DNA of 64,000 bases, from assembly GCF_040802235.1 (NCBI RefSeq), contig NC_133168.1, positions 33,313,759 through 33,377,758 on the forward strand, written 5' to 3'. Source of the DNA: Manis javanica (Eukaryota > Chordata > Mammalia > Pholidota > Manidae). This document shows, piece by piece, positions 36,626 through 49,735 of this stretch. Each line of letters begins with the position of its first letter. Position 1 is the stretch's first letter. Both the position numbers and the translations under genes were made by a program. The notes under the pieces are model-generated. The model was not told the origin of the DNA, did no database searches, and was given only the letters and a program-made list of their open reading frames with translations.

Positions 36626-39304
36626 CCCCAACACCACTAAGGAAGGGCTGTTGGGATGATATTACCAAATTTAGAGGGACTGTGGAAATTCAGCAGTGCA
36701 GACCAAGCTCCAGTTAGATCTTCTTTAGCTTCTTAGATTGAGTCAATTTGTTCTTAGGCTCTCCTATGCTTTGAGTTGGGGAGGATGTGAGGTGAACAAA
36801 GGAGTATAAATATCTTTCTCAATCTGTCTTTCCACTGAGTGGGGTTTTGTGAGAAAATGAGACATTGCAGCCTGTAAGTAACTTCTTTTAGAGTATTTTG
36901 TATTCCTTTTTTTTGTATTATTCTTTATTTTACAATGTCAAATAGAAAATGTACTTCCCAAATTGCAATGACAAAGCCAAAGAACTAGGGAAGGCCCTTT
37001 CAAAAATCTCACTCCCTGGCCAAAAATGCAATTGCCAGCATCTGAGCACCTTTTAGCTAGCCGGGCCCTTCACAAACAATACCCCCAAGTTCTTTGAGAA
37101 TTGATTATCAGCCTATAAAACAACAGTCACTAGATATGGATTTTAATATGTGTGCTGATAATAGTCTATGAGTATTTTCTTAAGTTATTCATTTGTTTAA
37201 TGATGTTTTCAAAGATTTGTTTTTAAAGGAGGGGATTTGGTATCATTAGGAAGGAGAGACTGAATTTCTGTAAATGAACAAGGAACATTTAACAAGAGGG
37301 AGAGAGAAAGCTAATTCAGGAAAAGTTCTTTTGAAGGATGAAGAAGTAAAGGCATAAGGTTCTGTGTGTGTGGTGGGTGCTGTCTTGAAAGGATCATTAA
37401 AGCTATAAGATGGAGACAGCATGCAGGAAGAAGCCCCAACACTACAGCTGGCTGGCCACGAACTAGACATTTTTGGTTGAAATGAAGTGACCTCTCTATT
37501 CTTTGGAACAGAGTTAATGGAGAAAGGTAGGGGGTAAGCTTAAGGGGCAATCAGTACCTTCCTTCCTACACTAGCAGGACTGACACGGCAAGTGATTGGT
37601 CAGTTTGTGTGGAGAAATTCAGGGACAGCTCTGTAAGTGCACACAATTCAGTGCACAACAAAGTGAATTAAAGGAATGATTGAGTTTACTTGGAAGCATT
37701 CTGTACTTATGGTGGACTTTGCTCTGCTTTGTAAATTGTAGATTTAGAAAGAAATTAGAGATTAATGAAAATAACTGATACTTAGCATAAGTTCTTGCTT
37801 TAAAGAAAATAAATGCATTGATTAGGTAAGTATGGGGTGTATACCTAATTCTCATGGTGGCCTCTGCCTGAGGACAGCCAAACACCTGTCTGTGGCATAC
37901 GCCCACCCCTCCACTGCCCAGGCAGCTACAGTGGCTTAATGCCCTTAAGCAGTGAATTGGCCTTGAAGTGTTGCTTTTACAGTAACACATTTTACAGAGT
38001 TAAAACACAATACCTGATTTCAGACAGGTACCTACACGCTTCCAAGACATAGGGCAACTGTTCAGAAGTAGAACTGAGGGAAGAGTGGTGGGGTATACAT
38101 ATTAAAATCATCAAATATTCATGCTATTATTACTAAAGTGATAAAATAGGAATACAAACTGTTTATATTTTAGCCAAACACATAAATAGGAATATACAAA
38201 TAGTGTATTATGCACCAAAATTAATAGGAGAAAAGAGCAACATACCACACACGAAAATGAAAAGGGAAAAACAACAACAAATTAAAAATTCAAGTGCAAA
38301 ATTGACTTAAGTTTTTGGCCATAAAGGATACAGGCACAAGGTAAGATATTAGAACAAAATAAATGCACCCAATCTCTTGGGAACTGTTCAGGTCTGTGTT
38401 AGGTAAGCAAGGCATTTTTTGGCATGTGAATCGGTGGAACATTGTTCCTATGAGATCCTCAATTAAAAAGGAAAATTCTATCGTTAAATATGTTTGCGAA
38501 GTGTTGAAAATACATTTCTCCCTTAGAATTTTATAATTTTTTTCTAAGATGTTTTCTTTTTCAACCTCCTTCGTGGAGAGGATTTGTGAGCTGGTAGAAG
38601 ATTTTCTTTTAACTGACTTTCCCAACACCATCTGTGTCTGAGCTATCACCTCTCCTCACCCTTTTATGGGCACCAATTGAAACTGTATATTTTGTGAAGT
38701 ACCAGTTTACAGTACTTCATTTAAAGTTTTATAAAATGACTCCAAATATCTTAAGATCCTCACTACCTTAGGAATGAGAATTAAGAAAGTTTGCCTGAAA
38801 AAGTGACAAAAAACTTAAATTTCCTCAAGCATCCAGAAAAGCAGCCAAGGAGTGTTTCTCACCTGGGTTTCCTCACCTGAACCACAGAACAGGAAAAAAT
38901 GGTTTCTCAATGCTTTCAAGGATGCTACATGACCAGTACCATTCTAGATATGCAGAAGGGAACTTAATTTATTGCATACAAGAGTTCTTTAAGGTATAAA
39001 GGCTTAATTCTCTTGTGAAACTCCAGCTGAGAAAGGCTGGCTGGTCTCTCTTTACCTCCTCTAATAGCAGAGCAATCTATATTCTGATGCCTCTTCTTCC
39101 AAACACCAGATCCAAAAGGGCCAATGACTTGATATTTCCACTTAAACGTCTAATGAACATCTCAACTCAATATGTCTAGGACTAAATTTGATTTTTCATC
39201 ACAACCGTGCTCCTCAAAATATCTCCTTTATTTAAGTTGGTGATAACTCCATTCTTCGAGTTTTCAAATAAAAGAAATTGTTGGAGTCCTCCTGAACTCT
39301 TCCT
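36626..39304. other. No gene seen
   Basis: AT-rich sequence. Two open frames of about 120 codons on the minus strand (37619-37990 and 38290-38649) show no domain and are within chance expectation for 64 kb read in six frames. Confidence 0.5.
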
Positions 39305-39955
39305 TTCACCTATCCTAATCTGTTGACTCTATCTTCTAAATATGTCTAGAACCGGCCACTCTTCACTACGCCTACCGATCTCCCCTAGAAATGAGACACC
39401 GCCACCTCTTGCCTGGTTATCCCCAAAGCCCTTTATTAATGTCTCAGCTTTTACCGTTGGTCCCTCCCCTGTCCAGTTGCTCTCAGTATGGCAGCCAGAC
39501 TGGTCCTTTTAATAGTGATCCCTCTGAACTCATCCAGGCACACTCTCCTCCTTGCTGTGCAAACATGCTAGACACTGTCACCTCAGAGTCTTTGCGATGG
39601 TAGCTCCCTCTGGAATATTTTCCTTCATGGCCACATTCTTACTTTCTTCAAGTCTCTATGCAAGTGTTACCTTGTCAGTGAGTCTACCCTGACCACCCTA
39701 TTTAAAGGAGTGACCCGTTCCCCACTCCCTGGTGCTTCTGATCTCTTTATCTTGCTATTTCTTCCCCTCCCCCATAGTACTTATTCCCTTCTAATATACT
39801 AGATAATTTACTTATCTTTTATGTTTATTGATACTTTCTGATTCTCCCTTTCTGCTCTAAAATGTAAGTACCAGGAAGGTAGAGATCTTTGTATGCCAAG
39901 TGCCTAGAGAGCTCCTGACACATGAGGCAGGCAATGAATATTGAACAAATCAATC
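39305..39955 (+). repeat. LINE L2 3' portion
   Basis: A well recognisable sense L2: 'ggtccctcccctgtccagttgctctcagtatggcagccagactggtcc', 'gagtctaccctgaccaccctatttaaagg', 'cccccatagtacttattcccttctaatatactagataatttacttatc', and '...aagtgcctagagagctcctgacac...gcaatgaatattgaac'. It is the longest L2 in the window. Confidence 0.85.
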
Positions 39956-41429
39956 ACATGGAGTTTGAAACCAGCAGCATGTGAAAGCATAAAGAAAACA
40001 TATAACAAAATTAACAATCTGGTTGTCAGGCTCATTTGTAGGTCAACAAACAGGGTCACAAAACCCTCTCCTAGGAAATCAGAAGCCTAGAGGACATTTC
40101 TAAACAGTCTAGCACAGTGGGAAGAAGCTGTCCTGGAGGCAGGATAATGAAGCTGACTTTGGTAGATTCAGACAACTCTACTGTTTTATAAATTATTTTA
40201 GGGAAGGAAAGGGAAGAAAAAACTTGAGGGCTATGCTTTTCTTTCAAAGTCAGTCTCAGAGTAATCTTGATTAGTTCTCCCTAAACGAAAATTGGGATCA
40301 TAAATCCCTACTGACAAAGTGGTATGGTATTGCAAATAATTTAAATTTTGATATTACCTTCTAGGCTCACAGGTAATAACTTCAGTTTCTTAACCAGAAA
40401 CAAAAGGAAGAGGTGAGGTGTGGTTGATTCTTCTGCTTTGTAATCAGAAGTGATGGTTGGTTGGTTAATTGGAAAAGTTAGCTGAGGTGGTAGTTTGACT
40501 ATTAATACACACTTTATGCTAAGATGAAGAAGAATCGAGGTCTTTCCTCTGAGTGTGAGATTGGTGTTCCTTATTTTCTTCCCTGCTAAGCCACAACCCA
40601 CATTTCATCAACTACAAATTCCAGTTCCATTTATTGCAAGTAAAACTTTAAAGACACTTACAGAGAATTTTGAATGGAGACTCTAATTTATTTTTTCAAT
40701 TTAAAGGTTTCATAATTCATATTTGCACAGTTTTTTAAATTAAAAAAATGATTCTATTGGTATATTTTAAAGTAATTTATTGGGAAATTAGATATTCTAG
40801 GGATGGATTATTTATTTTCAGTTTTTCTAGATTTAACTTTTTCTTCAGTCTTTTTTTTAATGAATGAATATGTATTTTTGAAAATTTCCCCACAAATCTT
40901 TCAACACTTAATAGAATAAACTATACTTGACAATAAGGTCTTGTATACATTCAGCCCAATTTAATTTTTAGCACAATATTGAATCACAAAAATAAATTAT
41001 GATGTTTTGATTTGTACTTCATGTATTTTCCATTGAACTTAATTCTAGTCCTTGAAAATATAAATAACCATAAAAAGTTTTCTAATATGCTAACAATATT
41101 GAGAATGCCAATTTTATTTATCTTTCCAAAATGCTATAGTTACTATAATATAACAATGACCATTAGAATTATCTTGTCTATGCCCACTTTGATTGCAACT
41201 TACCCAGAATACTCTTAGCACGAACAGTTTGGGGCAATACTACCAGTTATTGGTATGTACACAATTGATATGTACACAACAGATGGAAACATCAATCCAA
41301 GGTGATCTAGAGGGTACCCACTGGTCATATACACTTTGTATGCCTTGGGCCACATTCAGGGCATTTTGTAGAGGGCATGAAGAACACATTTTGAGTGTCT
41401 GGTTTTTGCAAACAATAACCAGGTCTCCA
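39956..41429. other. No gene seen
   Basis: AT-rich, with A/T runs at 40680-41010. No recognised element. Confidence 0.5.
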
Positions 41430-42105
41430 ATCGTCTGACACTGAATATGAATGCACAGACCTCCCGAGAAAGTTAAGGGCTCAGTCCCACAAGATTGTCC
41501 TCATTTCAATGTTAGTCTCAAACCCCAGATCCCCAGGCTACCCATACTTCTGTCTGACTTGGTTACAAATTCATGGGTCCTCTGACCCCGGTTCAATATT
41601 TACTAGAATGATTCACAGAACTCAGGAAAATGCTGTACCTCTGATCACAGGTTTATTACCAAGGATACAACTTAGGAGCAACCAAATAGATGAGATGCAT
41701 TGGGCAAAGTAAGGGGTATGGAGTTGCTGGTGCAGAACTTTAATGCCCTCTCCCGCTGTGCCACCCTCCCAGCACATCACTGTGGTCACCAACCCAGAAC
41801 TTCTCTTAACCTCATTGTTTCAGAGTTTTTAATTAAAATTTCATTCATAGGCATAACTGATTAAATCCCTGGCCATTGGTGATCAAACTCAATTTTCAGT
41901 CCCTCTTCCCTCCCTTGATATTGTGGACAGTGGGGCTGAAAGTTCTAACCCTCTAATCACTGGGTTGGTTTTTGTCGGTCCCTCTTCACCCAAGAGTCAT
42001 CTTATTAGCATACAATGAGATACTCCTATCACTCAGGAAATTCTCTCAATTGCTAGAATGAGGGGCAGGGGTAACAAAGACCAAATTTATTTTTTATTAT
42101 ACACA
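41430..42105 (-). mobile_element. MLT2-type LTR (ERV-L family)
   Basis: The plus strand is the reverse complement of an MLT2 LTR. Recognised stretches are 'gattcacagaactcaggaaaatgctg', 'ggtttattaccaaggatacaactt', 'catgccctctcc'-like 'taatgccctctcccgctgtgccaccctcccagcac', 'ttaaatccctggccattggtgatcaaactcaattttcag', 'tcctatcactcaggaaattctc' and a terminal 'aaagaccaaatttattttttattatacaca'. The right edge (LTR 5' end, TGTGT...) is clear at 42105; the left edge is approximate. It is much more decayed than the 57-64 kb elements. Confidence 0.85.
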
Positions 42106-42374
42106 AATGGTTGTGGTATTGTAGTGAGCATATATGGTTTTCTGCTTTCCTTTTTGGACTGTGTACTCCCTGAGGGGAGTTTCTTATGTCTTTCTTTCCT
42201 CCTGATAAATAAAGCAGAAACTCAAAAGTCTGCAATAAAGGAATAACTGCCTGAATAAAGCAAGCAATTGCATTTTATTAGTCTATTGTGTTGCTCAGCA
42301 ATAAAACTATGATAGAAATGAATGAAACTATCATAGTAAATTGTAATAATTCATATGGCACAATCTTATATTAT

Positions 42375-42600
42375 TGGGGTGCAGAAACTCCAACATGTAG
42401 CCCCAGATTTGCCACCAGTCATTTTATATGATTGAGCAAGTCACATACCCACTCGAGGCCTGAATGTTCTCAGCTATAACACACAAGAATAATATAATAA
42501 CACTCTCTCCTATCACACAGCAGTATTTATGAGGGTTAAACAAGACAATGTGCTAAAGTGCTTGTAACATTAAAACATTGGTCAAATAAAGGTAATTACG
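42375..42600 (+). repeat. MIR SINE
   Basis: Sense MIR: 'gattgagcaagtcacatacccactcgaggcctgaatgttctcagctataac...gtatttatgagggttaaacaagacaatgtgctaaagtgcttgtaac'. Confidence 0.75.
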
Positions 42601-45600
42601 GTGTTAGTAAACATACAATATTAGCAAGCATATAAGACAGTCACATTCTTAACAAAAACTTACTAGTGAAAATGCATAGGAAAAAGCATAAAAACATTAG
42701 CCATAAAGTTTATTTAATCCTGACAAGGCTGGAAAGGTTGGAGTTGAATATACAGCTCAATCTGACTTTGCAACTCATAAAGCTTAAGAAGACTATGGGC
42801 ATAGCAGCAGAAAGCACATTGTGAAGTGTATTAAAAATTACCTTGTTTCCAGTCCACTTTGGGTCTGATGCTCTAATCAATGGGAAATTTCCTTGCATAA
42901 AGGCTGGAGGATACAGTATATCACATTCAGCTCTTTCCAATAAAGTTATTTATTGCTATTCAATTCACATTTCCCCCAGGTTTTGGCAAGATTATAGATT
43001 TATTCTCCTACATGGTAGCCAACCAAGTAAATCATATTGCATCCTCCATCGCCCAACATTTTTTTTTTACCCCGCATCAGTGGCTTTATTTCTTTGTCCC
43101 TGAGAATATCTTAAAATTTAGCTGTACAAGATTCTCTTTTATAATTCTGCAGGTTTATATTATCATTTCCTTACTAATATTTTCCTAACAAAAAGTATTG
43201 AAAAAAAAAGTAGAGTGAGTCAGGTAATTTTTAGAACAAAACCAGACACAAGATGAAAAATATTATGAAAGAAACATTTTTTTTTGTAGACAAAATGTAC
43301 CAGTTGATATTAAAATAAAAATAATATCTCTCCTACAAGATCTCAAAACACTTCACTAGAAATATATAAGCACAAAGAGCTGTAATACAGCAGCCTAGTG
43401 GGCTCCCTTAAGGACAGTAATAGTGAAGATAACTCACTCCTCTGGCTTTATGCCAAGTACTCTGAGTAAGAAGTCCATAGTCCTGAGATCTACTCAGGTT
43501 ATGCTGCACTGTAACTCCATGGCTCTCAATTTCTGTTTTTTAACTGACTTTGGTAGGTAGTGCTTTTGATAGGAAAGAAAGACTCCATCATTCATATATA
43601 TGTCACCACATAGCAAAAAAAAAATCTTGGTGATAACAATGTTATACCATGCCATAGTATATAATACTATTACTATACACTATATTGTATCATTCTATAG
43701 TACTACTGTACTGTATTATACTGTATTAATATATTTTACTATAGCATAATTATACCATTCTGTCCTATACATGCTATACCATACTAATCATACTATATCA
43801 CACTATACTATGTAATTTATAGTTTGTGCTAAAGGATATTTTGTGCATATATCTGCTTTAGCAATAGGATACATGAATAAACCATGTTTGAACCAAAATA
43901 TATAGCATGTCTTTAAAATATAGTTACTGTTATAGACAGTATATAAAGTATGGCTAAATTATAGATCAAAATATAATTCATAAAAGTAGGGATCACTAAG
44001 CACTTCAGGGTTAACTAAATAGCCCACAGTAAGTGAAAGTGTTAATGATGAATTAAAACTAATAGCAACATACAACAAGGAACAACAGCAATTGAAACCC
44101 TGATCAACTCAAAACTATACTGTTGAGGCACGGATAACATGCTCTTTCTTAAGACTGGGGAAATTCCAGTGTTGTGTATGCTTTTGTAGGAGGCTCTGAG
44201 TGCTGCTTAATGGTCAGGCTCTCAGTCAAGTTCTTGATAAACTGACAATTATCAATTTTAGTTTATGAGTGCTGTTTTAAAAAAATATTAATAACTTACT
44301 AGTAGCAAGAAACCCCAAAAGTGCTTCACAATAGGGGCCAGAGCTCTCTTCATTGTGGGCACTGGCTATTCTCCTACATAATTACTGTCTTTTGCTCCTC
44401 AGCACTAAATGCCAATGGCAACATTCAGTCTTTGTGATTTCCCAAAAGGCTAAGGCCGAATGTTTTCTAGTGAGGGGAGAACAGTGCTGAGGACCACACT
44501 GCTCGTAAGGACTCAAGAAAGGATCAGTACAACGGCCTGTCTGCCCCACTAGGCCCATCCTCTCATACTGCCTCAGTGATAGACCTGACCAGTCCACACT
44601 CTAGGACAAGTTACAAATATGTTCTTGGCTTTGCGTAGGATATAAACAGTCTGGCCTCCTGTACTTATTTAGTGACCCCAAATGAGATTTTTTTTTTATA
44701 TTTCTCTAGTCCTTCATTTTGAGAAGGGGATCAAAATGCCTGTGTTAACTACTTTATACAATTTTATGTAAAGTGTTTGTAAATTGAAAATCATGATGCA
44801 AAAAGATACTATTCATTTTATTAGTTTTAAAGATCAGAGATTGTCTTGGATCCTATGTCCAATTCTCAAATATGGTGGTTTAGAGCTACAGTATAAGCTT
44901 AATAAATATTTCTGCAATGAATATAATTCTAGCTGAAGGCAAACAGGGAAGATAGGGTTAAAAGCCACAAAAGATAACAACAATTACTGGAATGTAAATG
45001 GCAGATTTAATCCTGTCACAGTAAGTTGGAATTGTGGACAGGGGGGACATGTGGGCCGTTCTGATTTTCAGAATCCCTTCAATTATTGCTGAATTAAAAT
45101 GTGTATAATGTTCTTTCCTACATGCTATATTTTCAGGAAGACCATACAGTTTCTGCAGTCAATTCAATACAATTAACCAAGCTTTTATTAAACATATGTT
45201 AAATTTTGGCCCTGGCTTTGCTTTGAGAGTATTTAATCATATATTTTAAATCTTTAAAAAATATGCATTCCTAGTTACCTTTATTATTGTTGAAAAAAAA
45301 TTATCTTTCTTCTCTTTTATAACCTTTTAAAAAACACCTTCCCTATGTTTAGTTTTTAAGATATTTTTCCCTCTGATGCAATTTTCTCCTTTTTTAAGCT
45401 TCTTCTTCCTAAATTTGTCCTCCCTGTATTCTTTCAGCTTTTCTATTGAGTATTGTCTTTCTTTCCACCGACTCACTGAGTGGTTCTAGGATAAACAATT
45501 TGGTATTCAACTTCTGGATGCTCATTGTAATAAAAAGAACGTTGTTAAGCAGAAGATGAAAAGTACTTATTCCAGTTCCAATTTTTATTTTGAAATATTC

Positions 45601-46789
45601 AGAATTGGTATGTGAGTTTAAGTTGATTAGATACAATTTCATATACCGATACATTGGAAATCAGGTAGGAAAAAACGAAAGAAAGAGGAGAGGGGGCTTA
45701 AGGAAGAATGGAGGATTCAAGCAAATGTGAATGTGTGTACTGGTAAACAGTGCCATGAAGTTCAAGGTTGTTTTTTTTCTTGTCCTTTCAAGGTAATTCT
45801 CAAGTAATAGCCTAAAGTGACCTTTCACTGTATCTTTAAAATCCATAAAACTGATCATTCTAATAGAATTTTGACATCATGTCAAGGTTGCTCATGGTCC
45901 CTGGTTTTTCTGTCAAAGACCAGGGTGGCAAAATTGATACATTATCTATGGCAAAAATGTAAATATTATATTGTGAATGGACCAGATGGAATAAAATGGA
46001 AAGGTTACTAAAACACTAAGATAAAATATTCATTACTAATAGTAATTACAAACTGAAATTAGGAAATAAAAGTCCCATATGAGCAGAGGTGATTTTGTAG
46101 CTCCATTCATCTGTGTGCCCCTCTAGGTATATTCCAGATTTTCATTGCATAATTTGAAAGCAAAAGCCTGTTGTAGTTTGGACCCAATTAAATGAACAAC
46201 AACCAAAAAAAGGGTTAAAAAAATCTATGAACACAATTCATGTCTTAAGGGATTTTAGCTTTTTAGCCACTGTAGCAGCTGTTCTGGTTTCTGAAAAAAT
46301 GACAACAACTGGCTTATTAGAGGCTGTATTTAATGGGTTATTGTAAAAGTTATAACAGTTGTTTCATTCATTTCCAGAAGGCAAATGGATGCTCTGAAGT
46401 ATTCCTAAGAACATGTACTATATTTCATTAAGGTTTGAGCCACTTCTATGTAATTCAAATTGAGGCTTAGGCAGTACTAAGAATTATGGCCTTCAGGGAG
46501 ACTAGACACCATGATGACCAAGACCAAGTGCATTTAGGAAGACCTCCCTCTGCACTCGTGGTGGGCCATACACAAGCCTTTGACAAGTCAGGGACAACTT
46601 GCTGCCTGCTGGGCATCTCAGCTGTGGTTATAAGCTTCTTAGTAAAATTGAGACAGGATTTACATACCTGTGTCTTCCACCCTTTTCGGCTTGTTCTGCC
46701 CTATGCCTGTACTGTACTCCATATTCCCCACGGTAGTCTACAAATAATTGTAGACAGTTTTCAGGCCTCCATTATATCTCACTCTGTCT
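42601..46789. other. No gene seen (4.2 kb)
   Basis: Mostly AT-rich. It contains the TA-rich imperfect repeat at 43635-43820. A modestly GC-richer part (44330-44620) has only a 71-codon open frame with no domain. Confidence 0.5.
43635..43820. repeat. Imperfect TACTATA-rich repeat
   Basis: About 185 bases of short, degenerate units such as ATACTA, TATACCAT and TACTGTA, made of A/T with occasional C and G. This is typical of a decayed AT-rich minisatellite. Confidence 0.7.
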
Positions 46790-47360
46790 TTCCTTCTTTC
46801 AGCTAAATATTCTCATTTCCATCAAGGTGCTCCTTAGCCCTGTTATAGTCCTACATGCCCTGCTCTGAACACACATTGCCTCTGATCCAGTTAGAGTGCA
46901 GTTCTCAAAACATAATGCAGTATTTCAAGCATGTGTTCCACCTGTAGGAAGAGAGGCTGTCATCCTCTTTGCTCTGGAAATGTTCTTACTACCAATCAAA
47001 TCTAACATCACTATCAGCTTTTTGGGGGAAATTACATCACATCTCTAACTCATACTGAGCTAATACTTCAATGAATACCTAGAAATTTTCATGTGTGTTT
47101 CAAGTTCCTCTCAGTGCACCTTTTTTTTTTCTCTTTTGACTGGACAGTGGAACTTTATATTTATTTCCATTTCATTTTATTTCCCAGAGTTGGCCCAGTG
47201 TAGGAGCCAGTGTAGATATTTCTGAGACTTCATTCCAGCCTCGGTTGTCTAAGTTATTCCTCAATTTCATGCCATCATCAAATTTTATTTCCAGGATGCC
47301 ATTGGTTCCTAAGACTCATTCTAGAAGCACGTTCACAATAATAACACTAAAGATGAAATC
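46790..47360. repeat. Ancient amniote-type dispersed repeat (tentative)
   Basis: 'gctaaatattctcatttccatcaaggtgctccttagccc', 'ctgctctgaacacacattgcctctg', 'ctatcagctttttgggggaaattacatcacatctctaactcat' and 'agttggcccagtgtagg...catgccatcatcaaattttatttccagg' follow the order of a CR1/L3-era repeat I recall from amniote genomes. Divergence is very high, and the family and strand are not asserted. Confidence 0.4.
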
Positions 47361-48819
47361 ATACAAACATTTCATATGATACCTATATTAATAATTTTCC
47401 TTTCCACTAACTCCAGGAATTTCTTTTATGAGTCTCATGATGTATTTCCTAATATTATGCCATATTCCATTAAAATAAAGACTGCACTTACTAAGACAAG
47501 TGTTTAACTTAATGTATGTCAGAAGAAAATATGTTAAAGGCCAGCTTTCATCTCTGGGTTACACAGAAGGACCAAGTAGTATTTCCACTTATGACACTGT
47601 AGTGGTATAGAAAATACTTCGCATAACAAACAGCTCAAGAATCAAATAGAATTAAAAATTGACTGACTGCTCAGAGGCTTTGATATTGCTGAAAGATCAT
47701 GAAAGGTGATTGCTAATGGCTAAAATATAATGAATGGGGAAGAATACCCTCAGTTGACATATGCACATGTTATACATCCCACACTGTTTTGCAGCCTTAA
47801 GGGAAATATGATAGAAAGATATACTGTCACACTTTGGAATGATTTTGTAAGAACTGGCACCAGAATACAGTATTTCACGCATGGCTGTAGGTGTGGTCTG
47901 TAACTGCCTCTCACTGGTTCCAGATTAAAATGGTTTGTGTTATCGGAATCTCTTCTTATAATACATAAACTGTTTGCTTACCTGGGACTTCAAAAAGGTA
48001 GACTGGGAGTTAGGAGGAGCCAGCCCTTCTGGAGATAGAGTTTCTTCCCACGAGGGCAGGCCTGGGCTTCTGCAAAGTGGTTAGTCACAATCATGGTGGA
48101 TATTCCCAACTCCGGATTTGTTTTCCCTAGAGGGAGCTCCTGCCGCTGGGTTAGGATGCAGGCATACATGGTAATATTGATGTTTTATTGCTCTTTTCTC
48201 ACTCACTGCTACAGAGTAATGAGCACCCCTCTAATTTATCACTTTAATCTTGAACCCTAAAATCATGACACCAACATTCATACTCTATAAGTTCTGGTAG
48301 GAAAAACAAAACAGGCAGTGGTTGTTTATTATTTCCTACTAGCCATGACATTAATTGGATCACAAATGCTTTTTACACATAGAGAATTTCCAATGTTATT
48401 TAAATTTCAATAGTCTTCTAATAAACTTAGATATGTTTACTTTTGCAATTTCATTAATCTCTTGATTTTACCTCTATGAATTTAAACAATAATCAACTCT
48501 AAATATATCGCCTTGTGTCTTTAACACCCTGGGCTTGCCCACCGCAGGGGGTCACTATAATGTCACGGTCAGTCAGTATAGCCTTCAAGTCAGTTAGTAT
48601 GTCCTTTTGGATTTTCTCCCAGGTATCTTCTGGCCCACATATTCAAGTTTTCTCTGCAACTCCTTCCCTTTTCTTCATAACACTCCAATCTCAGATACTT
48701 ACTCTGTACACCTGTCCGCAGATATCTCAATGTAAGATACAATTCCAGTTTTAAAGTACTTATATATAGTCTTCTGGGGAATAAGCTGAAACACATTCAA
48801 GACTATCTTGTTGCAGAAG
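47361..48819. other. No gene seen
   Basis: Nothing recognised with confidence. 48510-48560 is slightly GC-richer. Confidence 0.45.
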
Positions 48820-49265
48820 AGGCAAATAAAACCCCTTGCTTGGTATTCAAAATCTTTCACAATTTTATCTCCACTACCTCCCAATCCATCTTTGTTCCCC
48901 ACCCACAGCCTTGGTTCACACATAATGAACTCAAGCAAATCAAATTGCTTGCTAATTTTCTCCCATGTTCCATACATAATCCTACCTTTTGCATGCCTTT
49001 AACTAAATCCCAATTCCATCTTCATGGGCTATTATGCTCTTCATTTTACTTATACTGTTTTTCTTTCCCAGAAGAGTCCTCTCTTTTCCCATTTTCATGC
49101 CTTTTCCCACTCTGTTTTCTCTCCCTGAAAGTGTTCCTTATCTTATGCTTGGATGTCCAGCTACCTTTTTTATGAAGCTTTACCTTATCTCAGCAATTGG
49201 AAGTAGTTTTTTCCTTCTCAGAATATCTGAATGTATTCATCTGCACCTTTCTTATAGCATTTATA
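48820..49265 (+). repeat. LINE L2, first part (split by L1)
   Basis: L2-like order: 'ctatttttatgaagctttaccttatctcagcaattggaagtag' and 'gcacctttcttatagcatttatac'. It breaks off near 49265 and resumes at about 49603. Confidence 0.6.
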
Positions 49266-49602
49266 CTCTTTAAGCTTTTAATCTGAAATAGATTTAGGCT
49301 TATAGAAAAGTTACAGAGTTCCTATTATACCCTTTAATCAGATTCTCCTAATGTCACTCACTCACATAACCATATTATCAAAATGAAGGAATTAACACTG
49401 GTACAATACTCAGGACATTGGTACAAAACTCTAGAGTTTATTTGGATTTCACCAGTTTTTCCAGTAATGTGATTTCTCTGGTCCAGGATCCAATTCAGGA
49501 TCCCATGTTGCATTGAGTTATCACACCTCCTTAGTTTCCTACAAACTGTGACAGTTTCTCAGCCTGTCCTTGCCTTTCATGACCTTGACAACTTTTTACC
49601 TT
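49266..49602 (-). mobile_element. LINE-1-type 3' fragment inserted in the L2
   Basis: 'agaaaagttacagagttcctattataccc', 'ttggatttcaccagtttttccagtaatg', 'ccaggatccaattcaggatcccatgttgcattgagttatcacacctccttagtttcc' and 'tgacagtttctcagcctgtccttgcctttcatgaccttgacaac' match a common antisense old-L1 3' UTR sequence. It interrupts an L2, so it is younger than that L2. Confidence 0.6.
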
Positions 49603-49735
49603 ATAATACCATTACATTTGTACATGCATATTACCTCATTCTGCTGTAAGGTTCCTGGAAGATTTGTCGCTGAGACACGTTTTTATTCCCAGTGGCGCCT
49701 AGCACATGACTGCAGCTCAGTAATTACTACTTAAC
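49603..49735 (+). repeat. LINE L2 3' end, second part
   Basis: 'cttataataccattacatttgtacatgc...ggttcctggaag...cagtggcgcctagcacatgactgcagctcagtaatta' is the L2 terminus continuing from 49265. Confidence 0.6.

Noticed and set aside
37619..37990. 123-codon open frame on the minus strand
   Set aside because: No domain or supporting signals.
38290..38649. 119-codon open frame on the minus strand (Lys/Ser-rich)
   Set aside because: No recognisable family and no clear splice acceptor upstream; within chance expectation.
43635..43820. CRISPR-like short repeats
   Set aside because: Units are irregular, have no spacers and are AT-rich; this is a decayed low-complexity tract in a mammalian genome.
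48840..49175. 111-codon frame rich in Phe/Leu/Pro
   Set aside because: Lies in pyrimidine-rich L2 non-coding sequence; the hydrophobic composition only reflects base composition.
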